A stretch of DNA of 64,000 nt from Marinobacter vulgaris (GCF_003344045.1 NZ_QFWX01000005.1:62001-126000); one strand, 5' to 3'. Positions 9,064-19,298 are shown, counted from the first letter of the stretch. The notes: generated by a model from the letters alone, not told the origin. Translations and numbers: made by a program.

Positions 9064-10230
9064 ATGGCAATAAATAACGTATTCCGCGTCTGTATCGCTG
9101 TTTTCATGTTGGCCCTGATGGCGGCAACGCCAGCTGCGGCACAGTCGGTGCTGATCCCGTCGCCGCCCCAGATCGCGGCCAGTTCCTACATTCTGATGGA
9201 TCCCCTGTCCGGTCGGATCATTATGGAGGAAAACAGCCAGGAGCGCCTGCCTCCGGCGAGTCTGACCAAGATGATGACAGCCTACATCGTTGAGCGGGAA
9301 CTGGACGAAGGCCGGATAGCCATGTCCGACATGGTACCTATCAGTGTCAACGCCTGGCGCACCGGAGGCTCCCGCACCTTTGTCCAGGAAGGTACCCAGG
9401 TGGCGGTGGAGGACCTGCTGAAGGGCGTTATTATCCAGTCAGGAAATGATGCCTCTGTGGCCCTGGCAGAGTTTGTTGCCGGCAGCGAAGATGCCTTTGT
9501 GGATATCATGAACCAGCAGGCCGAAATACTGGGCATGAACAGCACCAGCTTCTCGAATGCCACCGGCCTGCCGGCTCAGGACCAGTTCTCAACGGCCTAC
9601 GACCTGGCATTGCTGGCCAAGGCAATCATCAATGATTATCCCGAGAACTATCCGCTTTATGCGGAAAAGCATTTCACCTTCAATAATATTCGCCAGCCCA
9701 ACCGCAACAGCCTGTTGTGGCGGGATGACAGTGTTGACGGCCTGAAGACCGGTCATACCCAGGAGGCCGGTTACTGCCTGGTGGCATCCGCCAAGCGCAA
9801 TGACACCCGAATGATTGCAGTCGTCATGGGCTCTGACAGCCCGGCTGCCCGGGCCCAGGAAGTCCAGAAAATGCTTAACTATGGCTTCCGCTACTACCAG
9901 ACAGAGCGCCTGTTCCGTAATGGCCAGGAGCTATTGGAAGCGCAGATCTGGGGCGGCGAGAGCAACACCCTGTCGGTTGGCGTGATGGAAGATATTCATG
10001 TAACGATCCCCAGAGGCTCCCGGGAGTCACTGGACTCAACGGTAGAGCTGGACTCCGTTATCAAGGCGCCTGTATCGCAGGGAGACGAGCTTGGTCGAGT
10101 GACTGTGAAACTGGATGATGAGGTCATGGTGGACCAGCCGGTACTTGCTCTCAGTGACGTGCCCGAAGGCGGATTTTTCAAACGTATCTGGGACGCCATC
10201 AAGCTATTCTTTGTTCAGTTGTTCGAGTGA
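9064..10230 (+). CDS. dacA: D-alanyl-D-alanine carboxypeptidase, PBP5/6 type (DacA)
   Basis: This periplasmic enzyme removes the terminal D-alanine from peptidoglycan pentapeptides and limits cross-linking. The 388-residue product has a signal peptide ending in AAAQS. The active-site motifs are SLTKMM (nucleophile serine), SGN and KTGHT. A PBP5 C-terminal beta domain and a terminal amphipathic helix (FFKRIWDAIKLFFVQLF) peripherally anchor it to the membrane. ATG 9064 is preferred to an upstream TTG at 9052. Confidence 0.97.
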   Translation: MAINNVFRVCIAVFMLALMAATPAAAQSVLIPSPPQIAASSYILMDPLSGRIIMEENSQERLPPASLTKMMTAYIVERELDEGRIAMSDMVPISVNAWRTGGSRTFVQEGTQVAVEDLLKGVIIQSGNDASVALAEFVAGSEDAFVDIMNQQAEILGMNSTSFSNATGLPAQDQFSTAYDLALLAKAIINDYPENYPLYAEKHFTFNNIRQPNRNSLLWRDDSVDGLKTGHTQEAGYCLVASAKRNDTRMIAVVMGSDSPAARAQEVQKMLNYGFRYYQTERLFRNGQELLEAQIWGGESNTLSVGVMEDIHVTIPRGSRESLDSTVELDSVIKAPVSQGDELGRVTVKLDDEVMVDQPVLALSDVPEGGFFKRIWDAIKLFFVQLFE

Positions 10231-10258
10231 GGGCCGGTGCGCCCGGGAGAGATCCGCA

Positions 10259-10528
10259 ATGAGTGAGCCAAAAGCACCCAAGATCGAGTTTCCCTGTGAC
10301 TATGTCATCAAGGTCATCGGGGATTCAGCCCCGGATTTTGTGCGGTTTGTGGTGGAAGTGGTAGAGCAGCACGCGCCCGGGCTCTCTGAAAAGGACGTGT
10401 TTGTCCGGGAAAGCAGCGGAGGGCGTTTCTCCTCTATCAACCTGACAATCGTCGCCACTGGCGAGCCGCAGCTCAAGGCCCTGTTTGAAGAGCTCAAGGC
10501 CAGCGGCCGGGTTCACATGGTGCTTTAA
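10259..10528 (+). CDS. ybeD: YbeD-family protein (DUF493)
   Basis: This small 89-residue cytosolic protein of the DUF493/UPF0250 family is almost always found between dacA and lipB. Family features are [13 protein letters not shown] near the start and a C-terminal [11 protein letters not shown]. The biochemical role is unknown; an ACT-like fold is known for the family. The ATG at 10259 follows a GGGAGAGAT Shine-Dalgarno region. It lies 28 bases after dacA and almost abuts lipB. Confidence 0.92.
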   Translation: MSEPKAPKIEFPCDYVIKVIGDSAPDFVRFVVEVVEQHAPGLSEKDVFVRESSGGRFSSINLTIVATGEPQLKALFEELKASGRVHMVL

Positions 10529-10532
10529 CCAG

Positions 10533-11171
10533 GTGGATGAGCTGATCGTTCGCACATTGGGTGAGCAACCCTACCTGGAAACCTGGCAAGCGATGAAAAC
10601 CTTCACCGCCAACCGGGATGCCTCGACGCCGGACGAAATCTGGTTGCTTGAGCACCCCCGGGTCTATACTCAGGGCCAGGCGGGCAAGGCCGAACATATC
10701 CTTGCGCCGGGTGATATCCCGGTGATTCAGGTTGATCGTGGTGGCCAGGTGACGTATCACGGCCCAGGGCAGCTGGTGGTGTACCTGATGGTGGATCTGA
10801 CCAGGCGCGGGCTTGGTGTTCGCACACTGGTGGATGTGATCGAGCGCTCCATTGTCCAGACCCTGGCGACATTCGGGATCACTGCCTCGCCACGGCCTGA
10901 TGCGCCGGGTGTCTATGTTGAAGAGGCGAAAATTGCCTCCCTTGGACTGCGGGTGAAACGGGGTTGCTCCTTTCACGGCCTGGCACTGAACGTGTCCATG
11001 GATATGGAACCGTTTCGTCGAATCAATCCCTGCGGCTACACGGGTATGGCCATGTGCCAGGTCAGTGATTTTGTGCCCGGGGTGGACATCAGTGAGGTTA
11101 CGAACCTGCTCTCCGGTGAGCTCGCCGCGATCCTGGCCCACAGTAACGTTCGCGAAATCGCTCAGCGGTGA
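10533..11171 (+). CDS. lipB: Octanoyl-[acyl-carrier-protein]:protein N-octanoyltransferase (LipB)
   Basis: LipB moves octanoyl groups from acyl carrier protein to lipoyl domains; LipA (also in this window, at 41034) then inserts sulfur. Signatures are [28 protein letters not shown], the catalytic lysine in KIASLGLRV and the catalytic cysteine in NPCGYTGM. The GTG at 10533 matches the family N-terminus ([13 protein letters not shown]). A TTG at 10485 would overlap ybeD and add unrelated residues. The product is 212 residues. Confidence 0.95.
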   Translation: MDELIVRTLGEQPYLETWQAMKTFTANRDASTPDEIWLLEHPRVYTQGQAGKAEHILAPGDIPVIQVDRGGQVTYHGPGQLVVYLMVDLTRRGLGVRTLVDVIERSIVQTLATFGITASPRPDAPGVYVEEAKIASLGLRVKRGCSFHGLALNVSMDMEPFRRINPCGYTGMAMCQVSDFVPGVDISEVTNLLSGELAAILAHSNVREIAQR

Positions 11172-11266
11172 CGGCGCCTCGGTTAGGTTTAAGCGCCAAA
11201 GTGTCCGTATAATAATGATGTTGAAGGCTGATAACGCCAACACTTACTGAACCGAGCAGGTTTTTG

Positions 11267-12709
11267 ATGGCACCCAGACCGAAGAACACCTCCGTAGCAC
11301 GTATCAAGACCGGAAGTTTCGAGCGCAGGCTCACGCTGACCAGGGCAGGGCTGTATGCCGGCACCCGCATGGCTTCGCACATGGCTACCAACTGGTTTGG
11401 CAGCAAGGACAAGCGGGATGCCAGACATCGCAAGATGCTGTCGAGCCAGGCCGAGTTCCTGGTCGACGAGCTGGGAAAGCTGAAAGGCAGTGTGGTCAAG
11501 ATCGGTCAGGTGATGGCGCTATACGGCGAGCATTTTCTGCCGGAAGAGGTGACCGAAGCACTACATACCCTGGAAGACCAGACCACCTGGCTGGAATGGT
11601 CGTCCATTGAACGTGTGCTGAAAGACGAGCTGGGTGCCCAGCGCCTGGCGGAACTGGAAGTGGACCCTGACCCGATCGGTGCCGCTTCCCTGGGTCAGGT
11701 CCATCGGGCCCGCCGCCGCAGTGACGGGCTTGAGCTGGTGCTTAAAGTTCAGTACCCGGGTGTTGATGAAGCCGTCGACAGTGACCTGAACTCGGTAGCC
11801 CAGCTGCTCAGGGTTGCGCGCCTGGTGTCGTTTGGCCCGGAATTCAACGACTGGCTGGAAGAAGTCCGGGATATGATGCACCGGGAGGTGGACTATCGCC
11901 TGGAAGCCCGCACCACGGAAAAATTTCGCCAGATGCTGTTGAACGATCCCCGTTTCGTGGTGCCAAGAGTTCTGGAAGAATACTGCACGGCCCATGTTAT
12001 CGCTTCCACCTACGAGCATGGGCACTCCGTCAGTTCTGTTGCGGTCAGGGAACTGTCTCTGGAGCGCCGCAGCGACCTTGGCCGGGCGGCACTGGAGTTG
12101 TTTTTCCGGGAACTGTTTGTCTGGGGTGAAATCCAGACCGACCCCAACTTTGGCAATTATCGTATCCGCATTGCCGGGGAAAGCGGTGCCGACAGCCAGC
12201 ATGACCAGATCGTATTACTGGATTTCGGTGCCGTCCAATCCTATTCGGCCAAGTTCCTCGATCCGGTTATCCAGATGATCCGGGCCTCCTACGAGGGTGA
12301 CCTGGAGGCAGTGATCGATGGGGGTGTGAAACTCCGCTTCATGAGTGAGGACTGGCCGGCAGACGTGCTGGAGAAATTTGGCGCGGTCTGCATGTCGGTG
12401 CTGGAGCCCCTGTCGCGGGACCGGAGCAGTTGGCCGGATTACGCCGTCAACGACAAGGGCGAATACCGCTGGAAACAGAGCGACCTGCCCTCCCGGGTGG
12501 CGCGCCAGGCGGCAAGATCCGCCATAAGCCGTTACTTCAAGGTTCCGCCGAAAGAGTTTGTCTTTCTCAACCGGAAGCTGATTGGTGTTTACACCTTCAT
12601 TGCGGTGCTCAACGCCGAATTTAATGGCGAGGACATGCTGCGGAAATATCTTTACGGCGACCCGGGAACACCGGACGCCTCCAGTACAAACCATATCACC
12701 AGGGCGTAG
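11267..12709 (+). CDS. ABC1/AarF-family atypical kinase
   Basis: This 480-residue protein belongs to the UbiB/ABC1/ADCK family of atypical protein-kinase-like ATPases, which are often linked to ubiquinone or lipid metabolism. Visible motifs are the KxGQ signature (GSVVKIGQVM), the Ala-rich loop PIGAASLGQVHRA, the catalytic-loop equivalent TDPNFGNYRI and the metal-binding DFGAVQ. It lacks the C-terminal membrane helices of UbiB, so it is better read as an AarF-like paralogue. The ATG at 11267 follows GAGCAGG. Its 3' end overlaps the convergent yqaA gene by 58 bases. Confidence 0.88.
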   Translation: MAPRPKNTSVARIKTGSFERRLTLTRAGLYAGTRMASHMATNWFGSKDKRDARHRKMLSSQAEFLVDELGKLKGSVVKIGQVMALYGEHFLPEEVTEALHTLEDQTTWLEWSSIERVLKDELGAQRLAELEVDPDPIGAASLGQVHRARRRSDGLELVLKVQYPGVDEAVDSDLNSVAQLLRVARLVSFGPEFNDWLEEVRDMMHREVDYRLEARTTEKFRQMLLNDPRFVVPRVLEEYCTAHVIASTYEHGHSVSSVAVRELSLERRSDLGRAALELFFRELFVWGEIQTDPNFGNYRIRIAGESGADSQHDQIVLLDFGAVQSYSAKFLDPVIQMIRASYEGDLEAVIDGGVKLRFMSEDWPADVLEKFGAVCMSVLEPLSRDRSSWPDYAVNDKGEYRWKQSDLPSRVARQAARSAISRYFKVPPKEFVFLNRKLIGVYTFIAVLNAEFNGEDMLRKYLYGDPGTPDASSTNHITRA

Positions 12710-13092
12710 CGGATTCCCTTGCCAATACCCACCAGCACCACGAAATTGAACCATGGCACGCGCATGATGCCGCCCACGAGGGTAAGCGGGTCGCCGGCTA
12801 TCGGCAACCAGCCGAACAGCAGCGACCACTGCCCGTAACGGTTGAAGCGGGTTCTGGCTCTCTCGAGCTGATTCTCGGTCACGGGAAACCAGCGCTTATG
12901 CTTAAAGCGATCCACCTGCCGGCCGATAACCCCATTAACGACTGACCCCAGAGTATTCCCGGCGGTGGCCCAGAACCAGATCCACCAGAGCGAATACCCC
13001 TGTGTAACCATGCCGCCGAGCAGTATTTCCGAGTATGCCGGCAGCAGTGTTGCGGCGGCCATGGCGGTCATGAACAGGGTCAGATAGGCCAA
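12652..13092 (-). CDS. yqaA: YqaA-family (SNARE-associated/DedA-like) membrane protein
   Basis: The product has 146 residues with three or four membrane segments and the DedA-like pattern LLPAYSEILLGG, ATAGNTLGSVVNGVIGR, LFGWLPIAGDPLTLVGG. DedA relatives are membrane proteins tied to envelope homeostasis and lipid or proton transport; the YqaA subgroup has no established substrate. The start is TTG at 13090-13092, chosen because a strong GAGAGGAG lies 6 bases upstream. The gene ends inside the convergent ABC1-kinase gene. Confidence 0.85.
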   Translation of the reverse strand: MAYLTLFMTAMAAATLLPAYSEILLGGMVTQGYSLWWIWFWATAGNTLGSVVNGVIGRQVDRFKHKRWFPVTENQLERARTRFNRYGQWSLLFGWLPIAGDPLTLVGGIMRVPWFNFVVLVGIGKGIRYALVIWFVLEASGVPGSP

Positions 13093-13195
13093 GGTTGGCT
13101 CCTCTCAATAAAGGCCGTCAGTCCCGGATGGTAGCAGGGCCCACAAGGCGCCGCGCCGATAATGAACTCCAGCATCAAGACAGGTTGTGGTACCA

Positions 13196-15322
13196 ATGAA
13201 AAAGCTGTCACTTCGTTTCAAGCTCTATGCCCTTGTGATTTCTCTGCTGCTTGTTATGGGCATCAGTATTGTCGTGACGGCGCAGCTGTCCTTGGGGCAA
13301 ATGGAGCAGAGGATCACCTCCGAAACCCGTGAAACCGTCCAGGATATGGCCGTCGAGCGCCTTAGTGCAACGGCCGGCAAGTATGGCGAGCTGGTCAGCG
13401 GCATGTTTGCCACAGCCTACCGGACGCCGGAAGTGGTCCGCAATGTGATCCGTCGGAATATCGAGGCCGACAGCTCCGGGCGTATCAGCCGTATTGATCT
13501 TCAGGAAACGATCGGGGCGATCCTGGAAGAACAGAATAGCCTCAGCTCCATCTACGCCCAGTTCGAGCCCGATGCCTACGACGGCCAGGACCGCTACTTT
13601 ACCGGGGGTGTGGAAGAGCACAGCAGTGATGAAGGCACCCTGGAGATCTATTACTATCGCACGCCGCAAGGGAATGTGACTTTCAGTCGCACGGAAGATC
13701 CCTCAGTGAAGTACCTGAGTACCCGTAACGAATTCGGCATTCGCGAAGCGGAATGGTACCTGTGTTCCCGGGACACCCGAAAACCCTGCATTATGGAGCC
13801 CTACGAATATGAGATCGAGGAGGGTTACTCGGAGCTGATGACCAGTCTCGTGGTGCCGATCCTCAGGGATAACGAGTTTGCCGGTGTGACGGGGGTTGAT
13901 ATCAACCTGTCCACACTGCAGAAAACAGTGCAGAGCGTCAGCCGTGAGCTTTACGATGGTGAGTCCAGGGTTACCCTGCTCAGCAGCAATGGCCTGATTG
14001 CCGCCTCCAGCCACTATGATAATCACCTGGGCCGGCCTTTGGCGGAAGCGCTTCCGGAGCAGGCCGGTGAATACGCGTCTCTGCACCGTGGCGAAGGCAC
14101 CTTCGACAATGGAGAAACCCTGGCGGTATCCTATCCTATCGGAATTTCCCTGGCGGATACTGAATGGTCGCTGCTGATCGAGCTGCCCCGGACGACGGCC
14201 CTGGCAGATGTCGCCGAGATTACCGGGCTGCTGTCCAGTGAGGTCAACGCCACGGCAGGGCGGCAGACCATGGTGGGTGTTCTGGTGTCGGTCCTCGCGA
14301 TTCTGGTTCTGGTGCTATTGGTGCGCTCGGTTACCAGGCCGCTCAACGAAATCCGCGATCGCATGAAAAACCTGGCCAGTGCCGATGGAGATCTTACCAA
14401 TGAGCTGGACATTGATACCCATGCCGAACTGATTGAGCTGACCGGTGGGTTTAACAGGTTCCTGGGCAGGCTGCGGGAAATGATCAACGACCTGAAACAG
14501 GTCAATGGCAAAGTTGGTCAGCAGGCGGCCGATGTGGGCATGATTGCCAGGGATACGGATGATCAGACCGAGCGCCAGCACGAGGACATTGAAAGTGTTG
14601 TCACCGCCATGAACGAGATGTCGGCGGCTGCCGGTGAAGTGGCCGGATTCGCGGGAGAGGCGGCCGAAAACGCGCAGATGGCCCAGGATGGCGTGCGCTT
14701 TACCCAGGACACGCTGACCTCAGCCCTGGATGGCGTCAGCGCCCTTGCCGGCGATATGGACGAGGCCAGCACCGCTATCAGCCATGTGGCCACCCGTAGC
14801 GAGGAAATCAATCGCATCATCGAGGTTATCCGGGGCATTGCGGAACAGACCAATCTGCTTGCGCTGAATGCGGCCATCGAGGCGGCCCGGGCAGGTGAAC
14901 AGGGTCGCGGTTTCGCTGTGGTGGCGGATGAGGTGCGAACACTTGCTTCCCGCACCCGCGAGTCGACGGATGAAATCAGTCAGATGATCGATGGTCTGCA
15001 AAGTGATGTGAGCGGAGCCGTTACCATTATTCAGAGTGGGGTTGAGCGCGCTACCCGGGCGGTGGAGGGTACCCGAGAGGCAGACCATTCCCTGGCTTCG
15101 GTGGTAGAGCGTATTGCAACCATCGTAGAGCACGTGACCCACGTGGCGACGGCGGCAGAGGAGCAGAGCTCCGTCAGCGAGGAAATCAACCGGAACCTCA
15201 CTCGCATTGGTGATGCCGCGAATGATCTGCGGGCGCTCGCGCAACGGGTGAGTGGCAGCGGGCGTTCTCTGGATGAGCAGGTACAGGCACTGGAGTCAGA
15301 GCTGAGCCGCCTTAAAACCTGA
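13196..15322 (+). CDS. Methyl-accepting chemotaxis protein with dCache-type sensor
   Basis: This 708-residue chemoreceptor has an N-terminal membrane helix (about residues 8-30), a large periplasmic region, a second helix (VLVSVLAILVLVLLVRSV), a HAMP linker and a cytoplasmic signalling domain. The hairpin tip reads [20 protein letters not shown]. The periplasmic region looks like a double-Cache fold (EWYLCSRDTRKPC and VPILRDNEFAGVTGVDI are Cache-like). The ligand is not predictable. ATG 13196 is preferred to a GTG three codons earlier. No pentapeptide CheR-tether is seen at the C-terminus. Confidence 0.92.
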   Translation: MKKLSLRFKLYALVISLLLVMGISIVVTAQLSLGQMEQRITSETRETVQDMAVERLSATAGKYGELVSGMFATAYRTPEVVRNVIRRNIEADSSGRISRIDLQETIGAILEEQNSLSSIYAQFEPDAYDGQDRYFTGGVEEHSSDEGTLEIYYYRTPQGNVTFSRTEDPSVKYLSTRNEFGIREAEWYLCSRDTRKPCIMEPYEYEIEEGYSELMTSLVVPILRDNEFAGVTGVDINLSTLQKTVQSVSRELYDGESRVTLLSSNGLIAASSHYDNHLGRPLAEALPEQAGEYASLHRGEGTFDNGETLAVSYPIGISLADTEWSLLIELPRTTALADVAEITGLLSSEVNATAGRQTMVGVLVSVLAILVLVLLVRSVTRPLNEIRDRMKNLASADGDLTNELDIDTHAELIELTGGFNRFLGRLREMINDLKQVNGKVGQQAADVGMIARDTDDQTERQHEDIESVVTAMNEMSAAAGEVAGFAGEAAENAQMAQDGVRFTQDTLTSALDGVSALAGDMDEASTAISHVATRSEEINRIIEVIRGIAEQTNLLALNAAIEAARAGEQGRGFAVVADEVRTLASRTRESTDEISQMIDGLQSDVSGAVTIIQSGVERATRAVEGTREADHSLASVVERIATIVEHVTHVATAAEEQSSVSEEINRNLTRIGDAANDLRALAQRVSGSGRSLDEQVQALESELSRLKT

Positions 15323-15449
15323 CCTGCATCGTCTCTTACTATCGCTACCATTCAGCCCATCAATTTTATTTCTCGGCAAACGTGCGATCATAATGCCGTG
15401 TGTTCGGGGCTGTGAAGGCCCGCCTATTTTCCGGACCAGGAGTTGAATT

Positions 15450-15701
15450 ATGGAGCAAGTCACTATTTTTGGCCGCGCTTCCTGTGGTTTCTGCACGCGT
15501 GCAAGGCAGTTGTGCGAGATCAACGATCTGCCATACCGTTATGTCGATATTGTCGAAGAGGGCATCAGCAAAGAGGACCTGTCGAACACCATTGGCAAGC
15601 CGGTACACACGGTTCCGCAGATATTTGTGGGTCAGGAGCATGTCGGCGGATTCGACCACTTTTCCGAATACCTGCAGCGGGCCGGTAGCACAACCAACTG
15701 A
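15450..15701 (+). CDS. grxC: Glutaredoxin (GrxC-like)
   Basis: This small 83-residue thioredoxin-fold disulfide reductant has the dithiol active site CGFC at about residues 12-15, preceded by IFGRAS. The conserved cis-proline occurs in TVPQIFVGQEHVGG. It reduces mixed disulfides at the expense of glutathione. It stands alone between a chemoreceptor and the convergent phosphofructokinase, and a strong terminator follows. Confidence 0.93.
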   Translation: MEQVTIFGRASCGFCTRARQLCEINDLPYRYVDIVEEGISKEDLSNTIGKPVHTVPQIFVGQEHVGGFDHFSEYLQRAGSTTN

Positions 15702-15720
15702 AACCGAGTATGAATCCTCA

Positions 15721-15757
15721 AAAAAGGCGCCAGACGGAAAGCCGTCTGGCGCCTTTT
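15721..15757. terminator. Bidirectional Rho-independent terminator between grxC and pfp
   Basis: A perfect 12-bp stem (15726-15737 with 15742-15753) has a 4-base loop AAAG. It is flanked by A5 on the left and TTTT on the right. The symmetric A/T flanks let it stop transcripts from both convergent genes. Confidence 0.9.
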
Positions 15758-15772
15758 GGTCCGAGGGGCCAC

Positions 15773-17035
15773 TCAGATCTTGAACTCGGCTTTCAGTTTC
15801 TTCTCTACCAGCTGGTTTTTCAGTTTCGCCACGCGGGGTAAACCGTCATCAAACGGCGGGAAACTCTCGCCGTAAATCAGTGGCTCGAGGTAGTCGCGGC
15901 AATCCTGGGTGATGCCGTAGCCATCATCGGTAATGTAATGGATTGGCATTTTCTTTTCCTGGTTGGCGACCTCGCTCAGCGGGGCTTCGCCGATGTGCCA
16001 GCGATACGGACGTGACTGCTCGCGCACGATCGTGGGCATCAATGCCTGCTTGCCGGCCAGGGCCATTTCCACCGCCACTTTGCCAACGGCGTAGGCTTGT
16101 TCAACATCCGTGGCAGAGGCAATATGGCGGGCACTGCGCTGGAGATAATCCGCAACCGCCCAGTGGTACTTGTGGCCCAGGGCCTGGCGCACCATGTTGG
16201 CCAGTGCTGGGGCTACGCCACCAAGCTGGGTATGGCCGAACGCATCCTTGGCACCGGCATCGGCGAGGAAACGCCCGTCCTCATACTGGGCGCCTTCAGA
16301 CGCGACAACCACACAGTAGCCATACTCTCTGACGCAGAAATCCACCCGCTCAAGAAACCGCTCCCGCTCGAAGGGTACTTCCGGGAACAGAATGATGTGC
16401 GGCGGTTCGCCTTCGCCCTTGCCGGCAAGGCCGCCAGATGCGGCAATCCAGCCCGCGTGGCGCCCCATGACCTCCAGGATGAACACCTTTGTAGAGGTCT
16501 CGCACATGGAGCGGATGTCCAGGCTGGCCTCCAGGGTAGAGGTGGCAATGTACTTGGCTACCGAGCCGAAGCCGGGGCAGCAATCGGTGAAAGGCAGGTC
16601 ATTATCCACTGTTTTGGGGACGCCGATGCAGGTGATCGGATAGCCCATCTTCTCGGCGAGCTGCGATACCTTGTAGGCGGTATCCTGGGAATCACCGCCA
16701 CCGTTGTAGAAAAAATAGCCGATATCGTGGGCACGGAAGACTTCGATCAGGCGCTCGTACTCACGCCTGTTCTCTGAGAAATTCTTGAGCTTGTGGCGGC
16801 AGGACCCGAACGCGCCGCCCGGCGTGTGGATCAATGCCTGGATATCGTCGTCACTTTCCAGGCTGGTATCGATCAGCTCCTCTTTCAGGGCACCGATAAT
16901 ACCGTTACGCCCGGCGAAAACCTTGCCGATCTGGTCCGGGTGCTTGCGAGCAGTCTGAATGACTCCGCAGGCACTGGCGTTTATGACGGCGGTCACACCG
17001 CCTGACTGAGCGTAGAATGCATTTCTGATGGCCAT
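15773..17035 (-). CDS. pfp: Pyrophosphate-type 6-phosphofructokinase
   Basis: This enzyme interconverts fructose-6-phosphate and fructose-1,6-bisphosphate. Sequence points to the PPi-dependent branch: the phosphoryl-donor loop reads NGGGDSQDTA and the catalytic stretch reads PKTVDNDLPFTDCCPGFGS, with lysine after VP as in PPi enzymes. Another conserved block is EVMGRHAGWIAA. The 420-residue length fits bacterial PPi-PFKs. The enzyme would be reversible and could serve gluconeogenesis. Donor specificity is inferred from motifs only. Confidence 0.92.
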   Translation of the reverse strand: MAIRNAFYAQSGGVTAVINASACGVIQTARKHPDQIGKVFAGRNGIIGALKEELIDTSLESDDDIQALIHTPGGAFGSCRHKLKNFSENRREYERLIEVFRAHDIGYFFYNGGGDSQDTAYKVSQLAEKMGYPITCIGVPKTVDNDLPFTDCCPGFGSVAKYIATSTLEASLDIRSMCETSTKVFILEVMGRHAGWIAASGGLAGKGEGEPPHIILFPEVPFERERFLERVDFCVREYGYCVVVASEGAQYEDGRFLADAGAKDAFGHTQLGGVAPALANMVRQALGHKYHWAVADYLQRSARHIASATDVEQAYAVGKVAVEMALAGKQALMPTIVREQSRPYRWHIGEAPLSEVANQEKKMPIHYITDDGYGITQDCRDYLEPLIYGESFPPFDDGLPRVAKLKNQLVEKKLKAEFKI

Positions 17036-17188
17036 TTCGGGCTGGTGCCTCCTGCAGTTTCATCGAGTGCGCAGATGATACGTCAATCGATGGTTTTTTT
17101 CATGACATCAAACGTCGTAAGCAATCCTTGACGACCCGCAGTCTATACGTGACGCTTTGCAGGTTTCATCCAAGAGGTCGATAACCGA

Positions 17189-18583
17189 ATGCATATTCAT
17201 ATCCTGGGAATCTGTGGCACCTTCATGGGCAGCCTGGCCGTGTTGGCAAGGGAGCTGGGGCACACTGTGAGCGGCTCCGATCAGGGTGTATATCCGCCCA
17301 TGAGCACGCAGCTGGAAGCCCAGGGCATCGGACTGATGGAGGGTTACCATGCCGACAATCTCAGGCCCCGGCCAGACCTTGTGCTGATTGGTAACGCCAT
17401 GTCCCGGGGAAACCCGGAGGTGGAAGCGGTCCTCAACCTGAATATCGACTACATGTCCGGGCCGGAATGGCTGGCGCGGGAAGTGCTGCGTCATCGCTGG
17501 GTGCTGGCGGTTGCCGGCACCCATGGCAAAACCACCACTACCGCGATGCTACTGTGGATTCTGGAACAGGCGGGTTTCGAGGCCGGCTACCTGGTGGGCG
17601 GTGTGCCCAACGACTTCCCGGTATCCGCCAGGCTTGGCAACAGTGACTTTTTTGTGATCGAGGCGGATGAGTACGACAGCGCCTTCTTCGACAAGCGCTC
17701 CAAGTTTGTTCACTACCGGCCCCACACCCTGATTCTCAACAATCTGGAATTCGATCACGCCGACATCTTCGATAGCGTCGAGGCCATTGAGCGCCAGTTC
17801 CACCATCTTGTCAGAACGGTTCCATCCCGAGGGCTGATCGTGCGTCCGGCCCTGGATGCTCATCTCGACAGGGCGCTGGACCTGGGTTGCTGGACCCGTG
17901 TTCAGGCAACATCGGTAGGCAGTGAAGTGCCCTACATGGCGGACTGGCGGGCGGAGTTACTGGCAGACGATGGCAGCCGGTTCATGGTGGTTCACCACGA
18001 ACAGCCGGTCGCTGCGGTCAAATGGTCCCAGACCGGTCTCCACAATGTCCGGAACGCCCTGGCAGCCATAGCCGCTGCCCGGCATGTGGGGGTGACGCCG
18101 GACCATGCAGTCGCAGCACTGTGCCGGTTTTCCGGGGTCAAGCGCCGGATGGAGCTGCTGGCGGACATTGGCGGCGTGCATGTCTACGATGACTTCGCAC
18201 ATCACCCGACTGCCATCACCACCACTCTGGAAGGATTGCGCCACAAGGTCGGGGGGGAAACCATTCTCGCCCTGATTGAACCCCGTTCCAATACCATGCA
18301 GCAGGGGGTGCACCAGCAGACCCTGCTGCCCAGCGCGGCGGCAGCCGACCGGGTATTCTGGGCCAATCTCAACCAGATGGAATGGCTGCCGGCACTGATT
18401 GAAGGTCATAACGCCACTGCGGAGGCGCCGGATCGTCATTCAGTCAAGTCAACTGTGGAGGCATTGATCGAGGGGGTTCTGGAACAGGTCTCCGGTCCCT
18501 GTCATATTGTCATTATGAGTAATGGCGGGTTTGGTGGTATTCATCAGAAGCTGATTGCGGAACTTGAGCGTAAAACCGGCTGA
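17189..18583 (+). CDS. mpl: UDP-MurNAc:L-alanyl-gamma-D-glutamyl-meso-DAP ligase (Mpl)
   Basis: Mpl is the murein-peptide recycling ligase that joins the recovered tripeptide to UDP-MurNAc. At 464 residues it has the Mur-ligase architecture: an N-terminal Rossmann-like segment ([17 protein letters not shown]), the ATP loop [13 protein letters not shown], the central [15 protein letters not shown] block and a C-terminal domain with [10 protein letters not shown]. The opening [10 protein letters not shown] distinguishes Mpl from MurC. It lies between pfp (divergent) and ubiX. Confidence 0.96.
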   Translation: MHIHILGICGTFMGSLAVLARELGHTVSGSDQGVYPPMSTQLEAQGIGLMEGYHADNLRPRPDLVLIGNAMSRGNPEVEAVLNLNIDYMSGPEWLAREVLRHRWVLAVAGTHGKTTTTAMLLWILEQAGFEAGYLVGGVPNDFPVSARLGNSDFFVIEADEYDSAFFDKRSKFVHYRPHTLILNNLEFDHADIFDSVEAIERQFHHLVRTVPSRGLIVRPALDAHLDRALDLGCWTRVQATSVGSEVPYMADWRAELLADDGSRFMVVHHEQPVAAVKWSQTGLHNVRNALAAIAAARHVGVTPDHAVAALCRFSGVKRRMELLADIGGVHVYDDFAHHPTAITTTLEGLRHKVGGETILALIEPRSNTMQQGVHQQTLLPSAAAADRVFWANLNQMEWLPALIEGHNATAEAPDRHSVKSTVEALIEGVLEQVSGPCHIVIMSNGGFGGIHQKLIAELERKTG

Positions 18584-18621
18584 CAGAACTCTTGCCTCCT
18601 AACCGACCAGGAAACATCAGC

Positions 18622-19269
18622 ATGACAGCAACATCAGACAACCAGCGGGTGATCAACCTGGCTTTCACCGGCGCATCCGGGGCCCAGTATGGTCTGCGCC
18701 TGTTGCAGTGCCTGGTGGCAGCGGATTGCCGGGTGCATGTGATGATCAGCAAGGCGGCGCAGATAGTGATTGCCACGGAAACGGAGCTGAAGCTGCCGGG
18801 TAATACCCCGGCCATGCAGGAAGTGCTGGCCGTCTACGCAGACGCCAGGCCGGGGCAGGTGCTGGTATTCGGGCGGGAGGACTGGTTCTCTCCGCCGGCA
18901 TCCGGCTCCGGTGAGAAAGCACCGCTGGTTATCTGCCCCTGCAGCACGGGTACCCTCTCCGCGCTGGCCACCGGTGCCAGTAATAATCTGATCGAGCGTG
19001 CCGGGGATGTGGCGCTGAAAGAGCGGCGGCAGCTGATTCTGGTGCCCCGTGAAGCACCCTTTTCCGAAGTGCACCTGGAAAACATGCTGCGGCTGACCCG
19101 CATGGGTGCCGTTATCATGCCGGCGAGCCCCGGCTTCTATCATCATCCGCAATCTGTCGGAGACCTGGTGGACTTCATCGTCGCCCGCCTGCTTGATCAC
19201 CTGGGCCTGCCTCAGGATCTGATGCCACGGTGGGGGGAGGAGCGGCTCAGGGCAAAGCAGTCCGACTGA
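18622..19269 (+). CDS. ubiX: Flavin prenyltransferase UbiX
   Basis: UbiX attaches a dimethylallyl unit to FMN to make prenylated FMN, the cofactor of the UbiD decarboxylase of ubiquinone synthesis. The 215-residue product shows the FMN-binding [14 protein letters not shown]. It also has [23 protein letters not shown] and the C-terminal [14 protein letters not shown] 18622 has AGGAAA upstream; the longer TTG form at 18592 lacks support. It follows mpl by 38 bases. Confidence 0.95.
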   Translation: MTATSDNQRVINLAFTGASGAQYGLRLLQCLVAADCRVHVMISKAAQIVIATETELKLPGNTPAMQEVLAVYADARPGQVLVFGREDWFSPPASGSGEKAPLVICPCSTGTLSALATGASNNLIERAGDVALKERRQLILVPREAPFSEVHLENMLRLTRMGAVIMPASPGFYHHPQSVGDLVDFIVARLLDHLGLPQDLMPRWGEERLRAKQSD

Positions 19270-19298
19270 CGGCCAGCGATGGTTTTGGTCAGCCCGAT

